A DNA stretch of 64,000 bases from Pomacea canaliculata (GCF_003073045.1 NC_037603.1:11910192-11974191), one strand, 5' to 3'. Positions 48,569 to 59,170 are shown, counted from the first letter of the stretch. Translations and numbers: made by a program. Notes: generated from the letters alone by a model not told the origin.

Positions 48569-48668
48569 GGAACGTGTTATGGTGGGGCTCTCCCCTATTT
48601 ATTTTGTTTGGCCACCTGTATGAAAGGGGTTTTGTTTTCTTTTTCTTTCCGTTCTTCCACATGGGCCT
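48563..48668 (+). repeat. Repeat inverted relative to 43216-43320
   Basis: TGTTATGGTGGGGCTCTCCC ... TTTGTTTGGCCACCTGTATG ... GGGTTTTGTTTTCTTT matches the reverse complement of 43216-43320 with few changes. It has joined the Harbinger-like 5' end on its left. No coding potential is recognised. Confidence 0.75.
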
Positions 48669-48772
48669 ACAGAGGGGGTGTGCAGATTGATGAAAAAAAA
48701 TTAATAAATAAAAACGCATGTAATACATCCAGTATGCAGAGAATTTAGAGAATAGTTACATCACTCTTACAA

Positions 48773-49363
48773 CAGCTGTTCTCAACCTTTTACATGTGAC
48801 GCCCCCCCCCCTGACGAACACCGGTACGTCCGCGCCCCCCCCACCCCCCTTAGCCAGCGAGGTCGGTGGAAGAGCGGGGAGCCTTAGCTAACCTCCAACG
48901 CCGAGTCGAGCAAATCAACAACGGAAGAACAAAGTTCGTATTGCAAGAAGTCTAACTGTTAATGAAATTTTACTCAAGCAAATTCTGCGGTGCTAATAAA
49001 TATTATTTTATTGGACACTCACTTTGATTAATGAGAAGGTTGAGCCTGCTTGCTGTTGCATACAGAAGCGAACCTGTGTGCGATGTTCGTACCCACTGCT
49101 ATTCGCAGCTCAGCCTCTGCGTCCACACGATTTCTGTATTGAGACTTCAGTGCTGCCAATGCTGAAAATCCTTGCTCACACATATACGAAGTTGAAAATG
49201 GCAGAAGAACTTTCATTGCTTGCTCAGAAAGGAGAGGATATTCACCGTTGATGCTAATCCAGAATGTTGGCACTGGTGTTGTTTGGAAGACAATTTTCAG
49301 GGATTGGTCACTCGAAAGGTCGCAAAGAGAATTCCCTAACATTGTCTTAGACGCTAAGCGCAT
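48773..49363 (-). mobile_element. hAT transposon 3' relic (ZBED5-like transposase C-terminus)
   Basis: On the minus strand, 49363-49028 encodes the C-terminal part of a hAT transposase: FWISINGEYPLLSEQAMKVL, then LLPFSTSYMCEQGFSALAA, KSQYRNRVDAEAELRIAV and a KQAQPSH end. This closely follows the dimerisation domain of ZBED5/FAM200-type hAT proteins. The terminus-like CAGCTGTTCTCAACCTTTTA followed by C-rich sequence lies 255 bp beyond the stop, at 48773. The N-terminal BED and catalytic parts are missing. The element is cut off near 49365-49415, where another repeat starts. Confidence 0.8.
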
Positions 49364-49419
49364 ATCATAACTACACTAATAAAAATCCACCAAAATACAG
49401 ATTCAGCACATAAGTCCCC

Positions 49420-49753
49420 TGGTATAGAGTTGTAGACTAATGTAGTTTGCTTGGTGATGGAGAGACGGGAAGAGAAAGTTTCACGGTGTGGTGAAGTAAC
49501 TACGAAACAAACTCCTTTGACATCTCACTTCGTGCTTAGAGGTTGCGCTGCCAGCGGCGGGCCCCATCCTCTCCATTCACACTGTGACCACACATCAGCA
49601 ACATATCCACCTCTTTACTGTCAATTCCAACTTGCAGGTCCCCCAAGTGACACATTAATCCAGCGACCTCAATGCACGAACGTTCTTTTAACGTCTAAAC
49701 GGTTCATGCGCGATAAATTACTGTGTCCAGCGGCCTCTGACACCTGGCCCGCT
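49420..49753. repeat. Repeat copy without the MITE
   Basis: This 334-bp copy matches the ends of 43118-43872 in direct orientation. At the MITE position it reads GTTCTTTTAACGTCTAAACGGTTC, an uninterrupted site, where the other copy has the MITE and its duplicated ATCTAGAC. It also lacks the segment with the inverted piece. Confidence 0.8.
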
Positions 49754-50043
49754 TCTGTGTGTGATCATCGCTTTTGTGTTCGTCTATGTGTGGCTTCCTG
49801 TGCTCGCGCTTTTTCAATTGGTTTTTACGCACAGTCATACTTAAATTGAGAACATAATGTTTAAAATAAAATCCACAGTAGTTGCAATAAATCTGTTCTA
49901 CCTTACCCGAATACAAATGAACAACATCGAACATGCGTTCATCGATAAAGGAGTCGGTGGCTAGAAAGAAAAATTCTACCGATTATTAATTTTATTTATT
50001 TTATTTCTGTCTGTAGATCCTGACGAGAGCTTCAATCGATAAG

Positions 50044-50096
50044 CTCACGTGATTAGCCGCAGCCACACCTGCGCAAGGACGCACACGTCACGTGAC
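50044..50096. promoter_or_regulatory. CACGTG boxes upstream of claudin-like gene 3
   Basis: CTCACGTGAT at 50044-50053 and the full palindrome GTCACGTGAC at 50087-50096 lie 245-300 bp upstream of the ATG at 50341. They match E-box/CLEAR sites. Confidence 0.4.
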
Positions 50097-50340
50097 GAAC
50101 TGTTTCGATCCGCGTGGTCTTTGTTGATGCCCGCAGGATGCTGTGAAGCGTCGGTACCCGTGTTTGTGTTGCTGACAAAGGACCCCAGGTATGGAGGCGG
50201 CCTACATTTTGCATCAGATTTGAACACCTTTTCACACCACCCGTGTTTCCACACCTCGGTTCCAGGTCCGCGCACGAATCGCATGACAACATCCCTACTC
50301 ACCCACTGCCATCATCAATCGAGAGAAAGAAAACAGAATC

Positions 50341-53266
50341 ATGTTGTCGATATTTTCGATCAGAAGTGGTGTGTACAAGACAGGAGTAGTGATTCTCTTC
50401 CTTGCAGCAGTTCTAGAGCTGGTGGCGTTTGTGTCGCCGTACTGGGCCAAGAATGGTGAGCACTACAGCGGTCTGTGGAAGGACTGCCAGCCCGACGGCT
50501 CTTGTTCATCCTTCAGCATGTACTATAAAGGTAAATATGCTTTAAAGGTGAACCTCCCATTCATTTGTCTCTTTACATTAAACCACAGTAAAAGGCGTTA
50601 AACAGTTAAGAGACTATCTTGTTATAAAAATTTCTATTTATTTTATTTCTCCTCTTCATCTTTCAGCTATAGAATCATCCGCAAACTGCATATAGATGCG
50701 TGTGTATGTGTGTACCCAAGGGTTTTAGGTTCGTTTTCCACACCCTCTGCGTTTCCTTATTTGTATGGCAGCTTTCCTGACAATGTCGTGAAAAGTATTA
50801 ACAAACATCTGTGAAATCAGAATGCGCAAAATCCAAATTTCAGTCCAGAAATAGTGACAACTATGGCAGCGCCCTGACTGTCCTTTGTCACGAGACCATC
50901 ATGGCGCTGCAGCTGGCAGTCAACAAAGCCTCGCGCGCTGACGTCAGGCAAACCAGCTTTTATCGACCGTTTCTTCCGCCTTCTTCTCTCTCTCCGCGAT
51001 CTCTACCTGGATGTGTAAACAGTATTTCAGCTGCAAAACATTTGCGGAGGGGAAGTGTGGGTTACGTCTGCGATCGGTGCAGCAGTTGTCTCCCTTGAGG
51101 CGTAGAGCTCTCGCTTGAAGAAGACGAGATAGTTTGAGAGACTTGTACTTCCTGCGATAAGTTCGTTCAGACGAGATTAATATATATTCGTTTCCATTAG
51201 AACAGACTGCCCCTATACACAAGAGGAAAAAAATGTATAGACACTTTTATTCTTGATGTTTATACTTTGTTCATTCATTCCTAATCAAGACTACAAAGAT
51301 CGTTAGAAAAGTACACAGACGTGATCTAACTCTAGGCTCTCGGTGCTATGTTACTGTAACAAGGAGACGATGGTGTAATAAATAAATGACATCGGACAGA
51401 CAAATGCTAATCCACACAAGAGCGGTTGCCTACACCCAATTGATTTGACACTTTGTCTGAGTCAGGGTTTGTTGTGACTTTCTACTTTTCACTCCTTAGT
51501 TCTTCGTTGTTATGTATCTCCGCTTTGCCATGGTGTCATCCGTTTGATCATGCTTATGTTTCCTGCATGCTTGACTGTCAGTTCGTTTGTAGTCTTCCGT
51601 GCGCAGAGCTATGAGCTAGCATCCATAAGAGAAAATGCACTTTATTATTGTTGTTGTTATTACTATAAAAAATTAATTTAGCAATTAGTCGGGGTATTTT
51701 ATTTAGCTTTGTTGAAACTCTCAGTGAGTTTTAAATTCAAGAGACAGCCCTGTGTAAGAGTACATTAACCACATAGTATAACTTCTCTCACAGAGCCGAA
51801 TCTGCTAAACAGTTGTGATGCTTCATCAGACTGCAAGTGCAAGCCCAACTATCAAATCACCATCAGAAGTGAACAAGAGTGTATACTTGGTAGGTAAGAT
51901 GATCCAGCCTCTCTTTTTTTCTCTCTTTCTCTCACACTGTCTCCTCGTGTGCATTTGTCTTTTATATATACACACGTTCTCTCCCTCCCCGTCTACTTGT
52001 ATTTGTTATATATATCCCCAGTCTCTCTCTCTCCCTGTGTGTAGTTGTGATATATAAATAATGTTACGGTAGAGTTGGATTACTATTTCCATGTAGATGT
52101 AGGATAATGCATGATTGTTACTCAAGGACTTTATTTTCGTCAATGTCATCAATAAATCCATGAAAATAACGGGGGGGGGGAGGGAGGGGTATGATTTTAA
52201 ACCTTATCCAGCAAATGCTAGTTCATTCCAGCAAACAACAGATATGAGTGATGCACAAGATGGGGCTAACAAAAACTGAATGCTGTCACTCAGTCTTGCT
52301 AACTTATTGTTAGTCTGCAACCTTTCCTCTAAAAGCAATATGTGTAAGAGCCACAATAGAAATGTCACCAACCTAACTGTTAATGGACCAAACAGCGCCG
52401 TGGTTCCACGCCGCTAGAGGGCTCCAAGTTTTCTGCTTCATCTACATGGTCATCGCTGTGGCCTTCGTCATCTTTCTCAACGCCAGGAGAGCGACAGACG
52501 ACGGCTGCTACGGTCGAGTTGTCGAGGCTGTCACAGGCTGTGCTGGTGTGTATGATGCTAGCCTTATTACTTGACATGAACGCTGTCTTACATCCGACAT
52601 TAATCATGAAGACATGTACAATAATTAAAACATATTAGGCTTATTAAAGGATAAAAAGTCATGTTTATCAGTCATATATCAAACTGATTAAAGACAGCTT
52701 CACGTGGTTTAATTAAGCAAAACTGATGACAAAAAATAAACTGTAAACCTCACCGCGGCCTGAAAGTTTGTTTATTTAATTGTTTATTTCGAGAAGTAGT
52801 CTTGCAGTCTTCAAACATTTGAGCATTCCACGTAAGAATTCCCATACACCTCTCCTCTATTAGGTTTGAAAAATATTTTATTGTCATATTGCATGTTACG
52901 TTTGCTTTTAACTGAAAATGTCAGACTGACACCTAGGAAAGATTATGGTGACAGTCTGAAGGAACAGAGACAGGTACCGACAATATGTAATTAGTTCAAC
53001 TCTAGACGATGGTATCCTTAGTGAAGACAGTGACACCACTTTAATGAGCATCCCAACACATGTTTTACCCAGGTGTGACCGGCCTGACAGGAGGCATCGT
53101 GTACCTGGTTTGTCTACCTGCGCACCTGAACTGGTGTCTCATAGTCAGCATCCTGACGGCTTTGCTTTTCCTGTTGTCAGCTGGCCTCGTGGCTTACAGC
53201 AGCAGACACACCAAGCACTCCATCGCCAGACTTACTGATACGGACAATCGTAAATTAAGACTTTAG
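50341..53266 (+). CDS. Claudin/PMP22-like four-TM protein, gene 3
   Basis: Four exons (50341-50530, 51794-51889, 52396-52545, 53073-53266) sum to 630 nt (209 aa), all introns phase 1. Exon 1 starts MLSIFSIRSGVYKTGVVILF and carries W-GLW-C-C: SPYWA, then SGLWKDC and DGSC. Exon 2 is an extra 32-codon piece absent from genes 1 and 2, with four cysteines (NSCDASSDCKCKPNYQ ... EQECIL), placed in the first extracellular loop. Exon 3 encodes APWFHAARGLQVF (TM2 follows) and exon 4 TM3, TM4 (LIVSILTALLFLLSAGLVAY) and a short polar tail. The exon 2 donor was placed at CTTG/GTAGGT to hold frame; the stronger-looking TAG/GTAAGA three bases on would break it. AATAAA at 53468-53473 ends the gene about 200 bp past the stop. 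It lies between the two serpins, on the opposite strand. Confidence 0.87.
51900..52060. repeat. Degenerate TC/TA-rich repeats
   Basis: About three loose units of 50 bp (CTCTCCCTGTGTG ... TTGTGATATATA) made of TC runs and short TATATA blocks follow exon 2 of claudin-like gene 3. Confidence 0.6.
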
Positions 53267-53778
53267 TAACAGCAACATTTTTTTTTTTTTTTAAATTTTT
53301 TTTATCATTTCCAGTTAACACCGTCCCTCCAGACTTGAAACACTTTGGTAGAAACGAATTCCTGTCTACATATGTAGTGATGGCCCTGCTTTCTGTGTTA
53401 ACATGTTTCCTAAAAAAACACTGCACTTGCTAGAAATATGTGTAAATACATTTTGCAAATTTCTTAAAATAAAACAATGATGAGAAAAAACTAAGAGAAT
53501 GCATCTCTTACACTAGTCGGTGTCATGTGCTCATGTTCGTGACTATTTGTCAAGATATAATGAGCTGTACAGACTGTTATCCAAACACACAGTCTTTCCT
53601 TGTTCCATAATTTAACTATGTACTTGATAATGGTGAGTACCCCGATGCCTTGGTCAGAGGTTACCATCCAAACCCTACAAAACAAGGGAGATACATCACA
53701 GGAAGATAATTTTAGGGGCCTATCATAAAATATTTGCAGTAAAAAACATAGTCATAGACTACTGTATAATAAGTGGAA

Positions 53779-56700
53779 TTAAGCAACCCCCGTGTAGCGA
53801 CCCATGAACAAAACCATCTTGTAAGTATTGTCTCGTATGATGTACAGGAAAGGGTGGTCTGCCCGGAAGTTGACGGTCCTGAATGGGCGAGACTTAAAAG
53901 AAATCTTAACTGCAGTCGCTGCAGATGCTTCTGTCCCCTCCTCGTTGACCTCGACCACAGCCTGGTAACAGAGATGACAATGTCTGAAGAGAGGTCTGAG
54001 AATGACAAGGTTTGTTCAGTCAGCGAAACAGATTTAACACTCGATTAAAATGCTAATTATGAAAAACAGTGTAATAGTAGAAGTGGTCGTCTGGTGCAGG
54101 GATGTCAGACACACAGGACAGATGTAGGCACAACAAGGCAAGAGTGGCAGACGGATGAACTCCACTCTAACAATGTCAGTCTGTACGAGAACATTCTATC
54201 AGCTTTTAGAGTTCTTTCTCCCTAAAGAAAACTAACCTCGTGAATGACGTCAGATATGAACAGCTGATTCCCTGAGCTGATCCCCCGGAAGTTGGCACGT
54301 TTGGTGTTGAAAGAGCTGCGCATGCCCAATCTCTTCATAGGCTCTTTCAAACTGAAGCGGCTCTTCGACTTAAACCTGACCACACACACACGCGGGCGCA
54401 TATTTGTGGATGACTCACCTTTCTTGTTTCCAAGAAAGCAAACCCAAATATAAGGAAGACGAGGGAAAAAATGGTAGGTAGATGAAAAAGAATGAAAAGA
54501 TTATCAGCTTCAAGACACATCTGTTCAAGAAATACTTTCATTAGCTCCTTTTTATATTATATTTAAGTTCAGAGAGCGAAGGAAAGAGAGATTCATTTAA
54601 ATATGACATTCATCAAAAAAGTATATTTTAAGCGCTTGGAGACAAATCCGTTCTCTGGAGAGGGAACGGGTTTATTGCTGAAAGGGCAAGTAGTCGTAGA
54701 GGGATGATTTACTCGATGTTACTGAGAATCAAGTCATCTACTGCAACAAACGGAGCAAAACCCACCTGGGTAAAAACAGTTTCACTTTGTCATTGCCCAT
54801 GGACTCGAGTTCAGAGGTCAATTCCTCCATCTTCAGAGACTGCTCCACTTGACTGAGAGTTCCACGGCTGACCGGCAACACAATGAAGATGGAATATCGC
54901 TGGTCTTTGTAAGGCAGCTCCACAATGTCAGCTTTCAGATTCTGGGATCTTTTGTACCTGTACATGATGGTGTAACCGGTATGGAACATTAACAATTTTT
55001 ACTGTTGATAATCTCATGGAAACATGCAGCACACTTAAAATACACATACATGTATATAAGTCTACATCTATTGGCTATCGACGTTAAAGAATTTGTAAAT
55101 GCTGGTGAGGACAAAAGACCATACTTGAAATTGTCCTCCTGCTTCATCATGGGAACAGTAACGGTCGTGCCATCATCCAGGTAAAATGGCTCCTCTGCTG
55201 TGTCCGCAAGTCTGAAGGTTTTCAGCCAGGAACCTGCCACAAGATGACAAGATTATTGACAGGGACTCACAAGACCAATCTTTTAGCTGTACAACCAAGT
55301 TTTAATGTCAGTGAGGTTCACGTAGCCAGGGCCAGGGGTCAGTGGAATGGTCTTCCTTAGTCCGTGCCGGCTGATTGTCGATTGGGCCAAGTATTCTGGG
55401 TGCGGGTGGTCGTCCCCAATGACATCCCTTGTTTTTTGTCTGCGTGTGTGTGCGCGTGTACGTGTGATTATTGTGCGAATGTTGTGTAATGATCTGCCTC
55501 GTGTTAACATCGAGAATCCAAGAAAGGTCGGAAGATGGCAGATAGAAGGAAGAACACACAACATACAATGCTTCGACAAAAACTCCACCTTTAAAATAGA
55601 GAGCATTGACGATGATCATGGCTGTTGTATTGTCAATGGTACCCGGTGCAAGAAAATCTGGTATTTTGCCTTTGGTCACGTTGCCTACCCAGGTGTTGAT
55701 GGGTGTCTCTGGACCACCAACGGCGCTGAAGTCAAAGTGGCCGAACCTAAAACAAGGGAGACAAGACAATTATTGTAAATAATTAGACATTATCCACGAT
55801 GTTTCTCGTTCCCAGCTTGTGGGACTTACCGGGTACATCCCCGACTTACTTAGCTCGGTACATCTGTACCAGACCCTGACGAAAGGTTTCCTCAACTGGT
55901 AGATTGGGTTTAACGAACACGGCGTTGGCCAAGTTCAGCTCGACAGAGGTGGAGAGCTGACTGGTCTGGAGCAACGCGGCGTAGGCAGAGTGGGCTTTGT
56001 TCTTCCGAAGTTTGGAGAGCCCCAGTACCTTGATCATTTCCCTGGCGGTGGCTTTCTGAGCACCTACACCATAGGAAAATGTTTAAAATGTTATTTTATT
56101 GACAAGATTAAACTTTTTGTTATCAAGCATGAAAGCCATGATCGATCTAATTATAAATACAATTGTTTATGGTTTACTTACTTCTCCGCAAGTAGTTATA
56201 AACATATAGCTCGCTGATCATTATGCAACATTTGTCATATAATCAACATTTGAAGCAAATGACATATTTCCTAGTCCAAACAAAAATTAGCTTCGTCCAC
56301 AAGCTGAATCTTCAAAATATGTGAACTATGCCTATTAAAAGGTAATTTCCGTAGCTTATTAGAAAAGCAGGTAAGCACACAGCAAAAAAAGAAATTCCAC
56401 CCATAGTCGATATTTAAACTGATATTTTAAAACTATTTCCCATTTTTACAATTGTTTACAAATGTCTTTAATCCTGGCCTGCGCACCCAGATAGGTCATG
56501 GTCAGGGCCACGTGGACACTGAAGGGAGAGAAGACGATGTCAGAACTGGCATTTTTCCTCAACTGTGAATACAGCGACGATGAGAAGATCGCGGAAGCTG
56601 ACGACAGGTTTTCAATTAATTTCACATGTTGTTTCGTCAGCACGTCACCTCTCGCACCTGCCCTCAGATATGAAATAAATTGTAGGTAAGGGAGGACTGG

Positions 56701-57485
56701 CAACGAGGGCTTGCGTGTCCTCCACATACATACACAACAACAATAATAATAATTTAAAAAACTAATAATTACTAGAGGCGCCTTCATTTATGATCATCAC
56801 GAAAAAAAGGCTGCTGTACAGTTGGGAAAAAAAAACAATAACAAAAGGGAGAGAAAATTAGGGAAAAGGGGAGGCCATCAGCTTCTGGAGGTATTTACTA
56901 AAGAGATCAGCCCTGAAAACTTGGAAGGTGACACCACAAACAAATGTTAGCTTACTCTACTACCTCGTGGGGTCTGGCGGCGCTGACCCCTCGTGCCATC
57001 CACAGCCACACGCTCATGGCCTCGTCGCTTCCCTCCTCGGGATTCCAGCTCGCGAGCTGAACGCGCCCCGAAGGTCGGCTGATGAAGAAACTGGAACGAG
57101 TCGACCTGGCTTGTTAGGGCCGAAGACACTGTTAGTATTCATTGCAAGAAATGAGCAAGTGTGAAGATGTAACTGCGACTGAGTCACTGTTTCATTGAAA
57201 TAATCATTCACTAAAGCCGATTTCTCTGTCACTCACTCGATCCCTAAGAATCTATACACTGATAAGTTGATAAAAGGGAAGCAGTTCGCCCATATTTCTC
57301 CATATTTATGAGCAAGTGCACCTGAAAATGTACATACACAACTCCACTATTCACTAGTAACATCTACAGGTAGGCTTGACTAATCGACATATCAAGCAGC
57401 ACAATTAACCTACAATGTACATACCTACAGTGATGACAAGAAGGATGAGACAAATAAGCGTAAGAAGCCCACAGGAGGAAGCCAT
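53779..57485 (-). CDS. Secreted inhibitory serpin, copy B (P1 Lys)
   Basis: Nine exons (57485-57425, 57128-56964, 56657-56487, 56063-55850, 55746-55589, 55233-55125, 54957-54766, 54375-54237, 53961-53779) sum to 1392 nt (463 aa). The signal peptide is identical in protein to copy A. The hinge [11 protein letters not shown] and signature [11 protein letters not shown] are kept, so it should be inhibitory. The loop reads [16 protein letters not shown], giving P1 Lys-P1' Ser and three more residues after P1' than copy A; trypsin-like targets are expected. Exon 2 carries an extra basic segment ([16 protein letters not shown]) missing from A. Its donor must be CGAG/GTAGTA to hold frame; the better-looking AGA/GTAAGC 8 bp on would shift it. 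Exon 3 has a weak GTGCGC donor where A has GTGAGT. Exon 8 differs more from A than the core exons do. Confidence 0.9.
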
Positions 57486-57557
57486 TGTGATGGAGAAGTG
57501 GGTTCACAGTAACAAGTAAGCTCCTGTTTATGAAGACTTGACACCAGGTCAGCCAAC

Positions 57558-57567
57558 GTCACGTGAC
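57558..57567. promoter_or_regulatory. GTCACGTGAC palindrome upstream of serpin B
   Basis: The same perfect palindrome as in serpin A lies 73 bp upstream of the ATG at 57485. It is intact in both copies. Confidence 0.45.
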
Positions 57568-57599
57568 TTCTGTCTCCGTCAACAGGAACAGTATTCGTT

Positions 57600-58300
57600 T
57601 GGCTAACGGTCTGTTTGGGTACAAAACACACCGACAAACTTTAGTTCCGCATAGTCGCTTTTCACCAGCTGTTGAGGACATGAGCTCCCATCTTACTGAT
57701 ATTTATTTGACGCGGGGCTGCCGGAAGCCTCTCAAGAAAAACAATGGGTTGCTTTAATTCACAGACAATATGAGCTGTTGCTTCTTTAAAGACGAAAGTC
57801 CATTCACGTGACCGCCGAGGAGGAGAGCAGAACTAATGACACCATGGTAGTATCAGCACATGGTATCCTCTTTGGTAACAGCTTTGGTCGGCTCTGTCCC
57901 CACTGTATTTCAATGAATATTTATTTGAATGTCTGCTGCAGCTTAAGATTGTGGTTATTTCAGTTTTACAACCTCTCCTTGTCTTCCACTCAACTATTCC
58001 AGCGCGTGTTCGGCAATGGTGCGGAGCGAGAACAAGTCGGTGTAGCATGTAAGGTGAGCACCACTTGGCCAGCCCTTAAGGGTCTCCATCCCCGGCGACA
58101 GCGAAAACACTTGAATCATTCACTCTCGTTTCCTACTGCAGTGGCTATTGTTCCCAGTGATGTCTGTGATAACTGTACGACTGCTTCCTATCTGCTTCCA
58201 GTGTTAGTCTGGTATAAGGGTCAGCGGGTGCTCATCTACTCCCCCAACTTCCTCCCTTGATTAGCCAGATACCGCGGGCTCTTGTGAGGGTCAATGGCAT
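57600..58300. other. Upstream region of serpin B
   Basis: This matches the DNA upstream of serpin A out to about 58290. No gene is seen. Small open frames here have no conserved counterpart in the A copy. Confidence 0.55.
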
Positions 58301-59040
58301 AACTCTCAGCGCTTTTTAACTGCATGTATATATTAATGCAATATTAATAATATCCAACTGGCCAGGATGCCCGCCTTTGCTCAGCTTCCTTTCTGCCACG
58401 CGTTTTTACAGCTGTGATTTTATTCTCAACTTCGGTCAATCAATTCATTAGAGTCAATCATAAGGAAAATTTGTGCTTAGGAACTTTCAGTCCTCTCCCT
58501 TGAAACAAGTAAAAATAATGAGCTGAGTACTGGTTACAGACTCTTTGGTGCCGTATGGTCTGGTCACAGGTAGAACAGGTAAAACACATCAGTCCGGCTA
58601 CATTTTTACTCAACTTTCGATCTATCACTTCATTTTAGTCCCGCGTGTTCATATGAACCAACAGCATAGTGAACACTTTGTACACGTCAAAGTTTCGAGA
58701 CAAGGGGAGGTAACAGTTTCTAACGGTGCTCTCGCTTTGTGATCAGATAATGACCTCCTGCCGTGGCGACAGGTCAAAGACGTTTGTGTATTGTTGCTCC
58801 GACTGAGGTCTGCCGGTGTTGTTGTTGTAAACAGCTTCACGTTGGTCTGGTATTGGGGTCAGAGGGGGTCGTCTTCTCCCGCCTCCCATGACTGGCTAGA
58901 TACAAAGGGTTCTTACGGGTCAATGGCCCGCCCCTACCCTCAATGAATGCGTGTGTGCAAGCGCATATATTAATATTTAATTAAAGTGCGCGTCTTCACT
59001 CGTACTGCTTGCTGCCATGGCTCTTTCATCTTCTTTGAGC
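58200..59040. repeat. Diverged tandem duplication beyond serpin B
   Basis: GTTAGTCTGGTATAAGGGTC ... GGCTCTTGTGAGGGTCAATGG ... TATATTAATGC at 58203-58340 recurs at about 58840-58980 as GTTGGTCTGGTATTGGGGTC ... GGTTCTTACGGGTCAATGG ... TATATTAATATT. The period is about 640 bp. The unit overlaps the distal end of the serpin duplication, so repeats of this type may have mediated it. Confidence 0.6.
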
Positions 59041-59059
59041 CAAACATATTCATACGCAG

Positions 59060-59170
59060 GCCCGTTCTTAGCCTTCGAGGTTCGAGGCATAGCGGTTAAT
59101 TTGGAGCCTAGTTTCCATATTTGGGGCCCTCGGTAGATAGACATCTAAGCACGACGCTGGGGTCAACAGA
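59060..59170. repeat. Possible hAT-end-like fragment
   Basis: AGGCCCGTTCTTAGCCTTCG ... TTTGGGGCCCTCGG resembles the GGCCGGTCTTAG ... GGGGCCC ends of some hAT elements. No partner terminus or target duplication was found. Confidence 0.25.
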
